Shown here one piece after another: positions 4,685 to 5,961 of a DNA stretch of 5,961 nucleotides. This stretch comes from an uncultured Lachnospiraceae bacterium (GTDB lineage Bacteria > Bacillota > Clostridia > Lachnospirales > Lachnospiraceae). The notes under the pieces were generated by a model. That model ran no database searches. It was not told the DNA's origin and saw only the letters and a list, made by a program, of their open reading frames with translations. Where the stretch lies: the NCBI GenBank assembly GCA_910577115.1, contig CAJTMC010000102.1:1-5961 (forward strand), written 5' to 3'. Numbering within the stretch: position 1 is the first letter of the stretch; every line of letters begins with the position of its first letter. Position numbers and translations under genes: made by a program.

Positions 4685-5629
4685 ATGGATTTGCTCTCAT
4701 TCGGTGGAACGATTGAGGACTTTGTTTCAAAGGGATATTCCATTGACTATATACGGTCTTATTCCGCAGTGTTGCAGCAGTCCTTCCGCTTTGCAGTGTT
4801 CCCGAAACAGTACATCACATTTAATCCCATGCAGTATGTGGTAATGAGACACAAAAAGGACGATATGGATTTGTTTGCGGAGGAAACGGACGCTGAAACA
4901 GGCAAGGTCAAGCCTATTTCGTATGAGCAGTATCAAAAACTGACTGCACAGCTTGGAAAACGCAGCAAAGACGCAATCCTGCCTGTACAGATAGCCTATT
5001 TTACAGGGCTTAGGCTTGGGGAAGTGGCAGGTCTGACATGGCAGGACATCAACCTTGAGGAACAATATCTGACAGTTCGCAGGAGTGTCCGTTACAACGG
5101 CGCTACCCATAAGCGCGAAATCGGCTCGACCAAGAGGAAAAAAGTGCGTACAGTTAATTTTGGAAACGCCCTCGCTGACATCTTGAAGAAAGCAAGGAAA
5201 CAGCAGCTTAAAAACCGTATGCAGTATGGCGAACTCTATCACAGAAATTTCTACAGGGAAGTTACAGAGAAAAACAGGGTGCATTATGAGTATTACAATC
5301 TGCCAATGACAGAAGATGCGCCGGAGGATTATACGGAAATCTCCTTTGTATGTTTGAGGGAAGATGGCTGTCTTGAACTTCCTGCCACCGTAGAAACAGC
5401 CTGCCGGACAGCGGCAAGAAAAGTGCCGGAGTTAGAGGGTTTCCACTTCCACACATTAAGGCATACCTACACAACGAACCTGTTATCAAACGGGGCGCAG
5501 CCAAAAGACGTGCAGGAACTTTTAGGACATTCGGACGTAAGCACTACAATGAATGTCTATGCGCACGCTACAAGGGAGGCTAAGCGGGATTCCGCTAAAC
5601 TTTTGGATAAGGTTGTGGGAATGAGTTAA
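4685..5629 (+). CDS. int: Tyrosine integrase, catalytic-domain fragment
   Basis: Continuation of the integrase in the same frame; the frame is open from 4628, and 4685 is merely its first ATG, without a ribosome site. All catalytic residues are present, numbered on the full reading frame from 4331 with the TAG as codon 99: Arg228 (TGLRLGE), Lys268 (GSTKRKK), His374-x-x-Arg377 (HTLRH), His400 (LLGHSD), and the nucleophile Tyr410 (TMNVYAH). Total length would be 432 codons, normal for Tn916-like integrases (about 400). The enzyme excises and integrates the element by strand exchange between att sites, helped by Xis. It ends at TAA 24 bases before the right arm sites. Without a start the fragment is probably not made; readthrough or suppression of the TAG would restore the whole enzyme. 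Confidence 0.88.
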   Translation: MDLLSFGGTIEDFVSKGYSIDYIRSYSAVLQQSFRFAVFPKQYITFNPMQYVVMRHKKDDMDLFAEETDAETGKVKPISYEQYQKLTAQLGKRSKDAILPVQIAYFTGLRLGEVAGLTWQDINLEEQYLTVRRSVRYNGATHKREIGSTKRKKVRTVNFGNALADILKKARKQQLKNRMQYGELYHRNFYREVTEKNRVHYEYYNLPMTEDAPEDYTEISFVCLREDGCLELPATVETACRTAARKVPELEGFHFHTLRHTYTTNLLSNGAQPKDVQELLGHSDVSTTMNVYAHATREAKRDSAKLLDKVVGMS

Positions 5630-5652
5630 GCGATGAAAACTGAATAAGAAAA

Positions 5653-5695
5653 ACTTTCCCTTGTAACTTGCTGATAAGGGCAAAAACAAGGGAAA
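5653..5695. repeat. Right-end integrase arm-site cluster
   Basis: ACTTTCCCTTGT (5653-5664) is identical to 315-326. ATAAGGGCAA (5674-5683) and ACAAGGGAAA (5686-5695) form a 12-base-spaced pair like that at 360-381 (21 of 22 identical). TTTCCCTTGT (5655-5664) and ACAAGGGAAA (5686-5695) are also perfect inverted copies of each other. The cluster sits between the int stop and the attR core. Confidence 0.65.
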
Positions 5696-5722
5696 AGGAT
5701 ACATATTTTAAGGTTAGGCATA

Positions 5723-5740
5723 TCGCAAAACCTTGAAAAT
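5723..5740 (+). repeat. Candidate right attachment core (attR)
   Basis: TCGCAAAACCTTGAAAAT, 16 of 18 identical to 265-282. It lies 27 bases outside the right arm cluster, comparable to the 22 bases between the left core and left arm cluster, which gives the two ends a similar design. Confidence 0.55.
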
Positions 5741-5961
5741 AAAGGAAAGTTAAGACAGTTAGTAGATAAACAAGAATTTTATTTGTAGCCACAATATATA
5801 CAAACTTCTTAATCAACAAAACCTACATCATGGAATTGTGCATAACTAGTACAGCATTGTTTAAATAACAATGAATAAATGTTGCTTTTTTATTGTAGTC
5901 GGTGCATAATAATTCTATCACTAAAGAATGGATGGATTACGATGCGAAGGAAAACAATTGA
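5741..5961. other. Right chromosomal flank, AT-rich, possible promoter
   Basis: No complete gene. A possible rightward promoter is TTGCTT (5882-5887), 17 bases, CATAAT (5905-5910). Directly upstream CATTGTT (5855-5861) and AACAATG (5867-5873) form a dyad that could be a regulator site. AAGGA at 5947-5951 is a possible ribosome site for a gene starting at or just past the edge. Together with the leftward LacI-family gene at the other end, this suggests that the element entered the intergenic region between divergent genes, perhaps a sugar operon and its regulator. Confidence 0.35.

Noticed and set aside
4727..5284. 185-codon open frame on the minus strand
   Set aside because: Antisense shadow of the integrase catalytic region, which has all catalytic residues on the plus strand.
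5932..5961. 9-residue frame ending at the last base of the window
   Set aside because: No ribosome site at a good distance; more likely 5' leader of a gene beyond the edge.

Overview
The window looks like the chromosome of a low- to mid-GC gut Firmicute, most likely Lachnospiraceae or a relative. The basis is the protein style, strong AGGAGG ribosome sites and sigma-A promoters; no marker gene is present. Almost the whole window is one small mobile element of about 5.5 kb (roughly 265-5740). It is an integrative and mobilizable element (IME) with a tyrosine integrase, an excisionase, an XRE regulator and a MobV relaxase, but no conjugation machinery of its own. It sits between the start of a leftward LacI-family regulator (1-65) and AT-rich DNA on the right (5741-5961) that carries a possible rightward promoter.

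Layout. 72-264 is left flank. 265-282 and 5723-5740 are an 18-bp imperfect direct repeat, the candidate att cores. Just inside each lies a cluster of 10-bp modules (AYAAGGGMAA), the probable arm-type sites of the integrase. 489-720 is a small frameshifted gene. 887-1478 is a cargo islet with an N-terminally truncated DUF1016/YhcG PD-(D/E)XK nuclease between two large inverted repeats. 1526-2803 (minus) is a MobV relaxase gene cut in two by an in-frame TAA, preceded by a hairpin oriT that overlaps its promoter. 2881-3186 is a spacer with a 17-bp direct repeat. 3187-3417 (minus) is the excisionase. 3418-3591 is a divergent control region with two identical inverted operators. 3592-4212 (plus) is the XRE regulator. 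4331-5629 (plus) is the integrase, cut in two by an in-frame TAG.

How the parts would work together. The XRE protein probably binds the twin 14-bp operators and sets the balance between its own promoter (and the integrase behind it) and the divergent xis/mob side. Xis and Int would excise the element through the arm and core sites. MobV would nick oriT and borrow a helper's conjugation apparatus. Here Int and MobV each carry one premature stop, and the two cargo genes are broken, whereas the cis-acting sites look intact. The element is therefore best read as a recently decaying IME that might still move if relatives supply proteins in trans.
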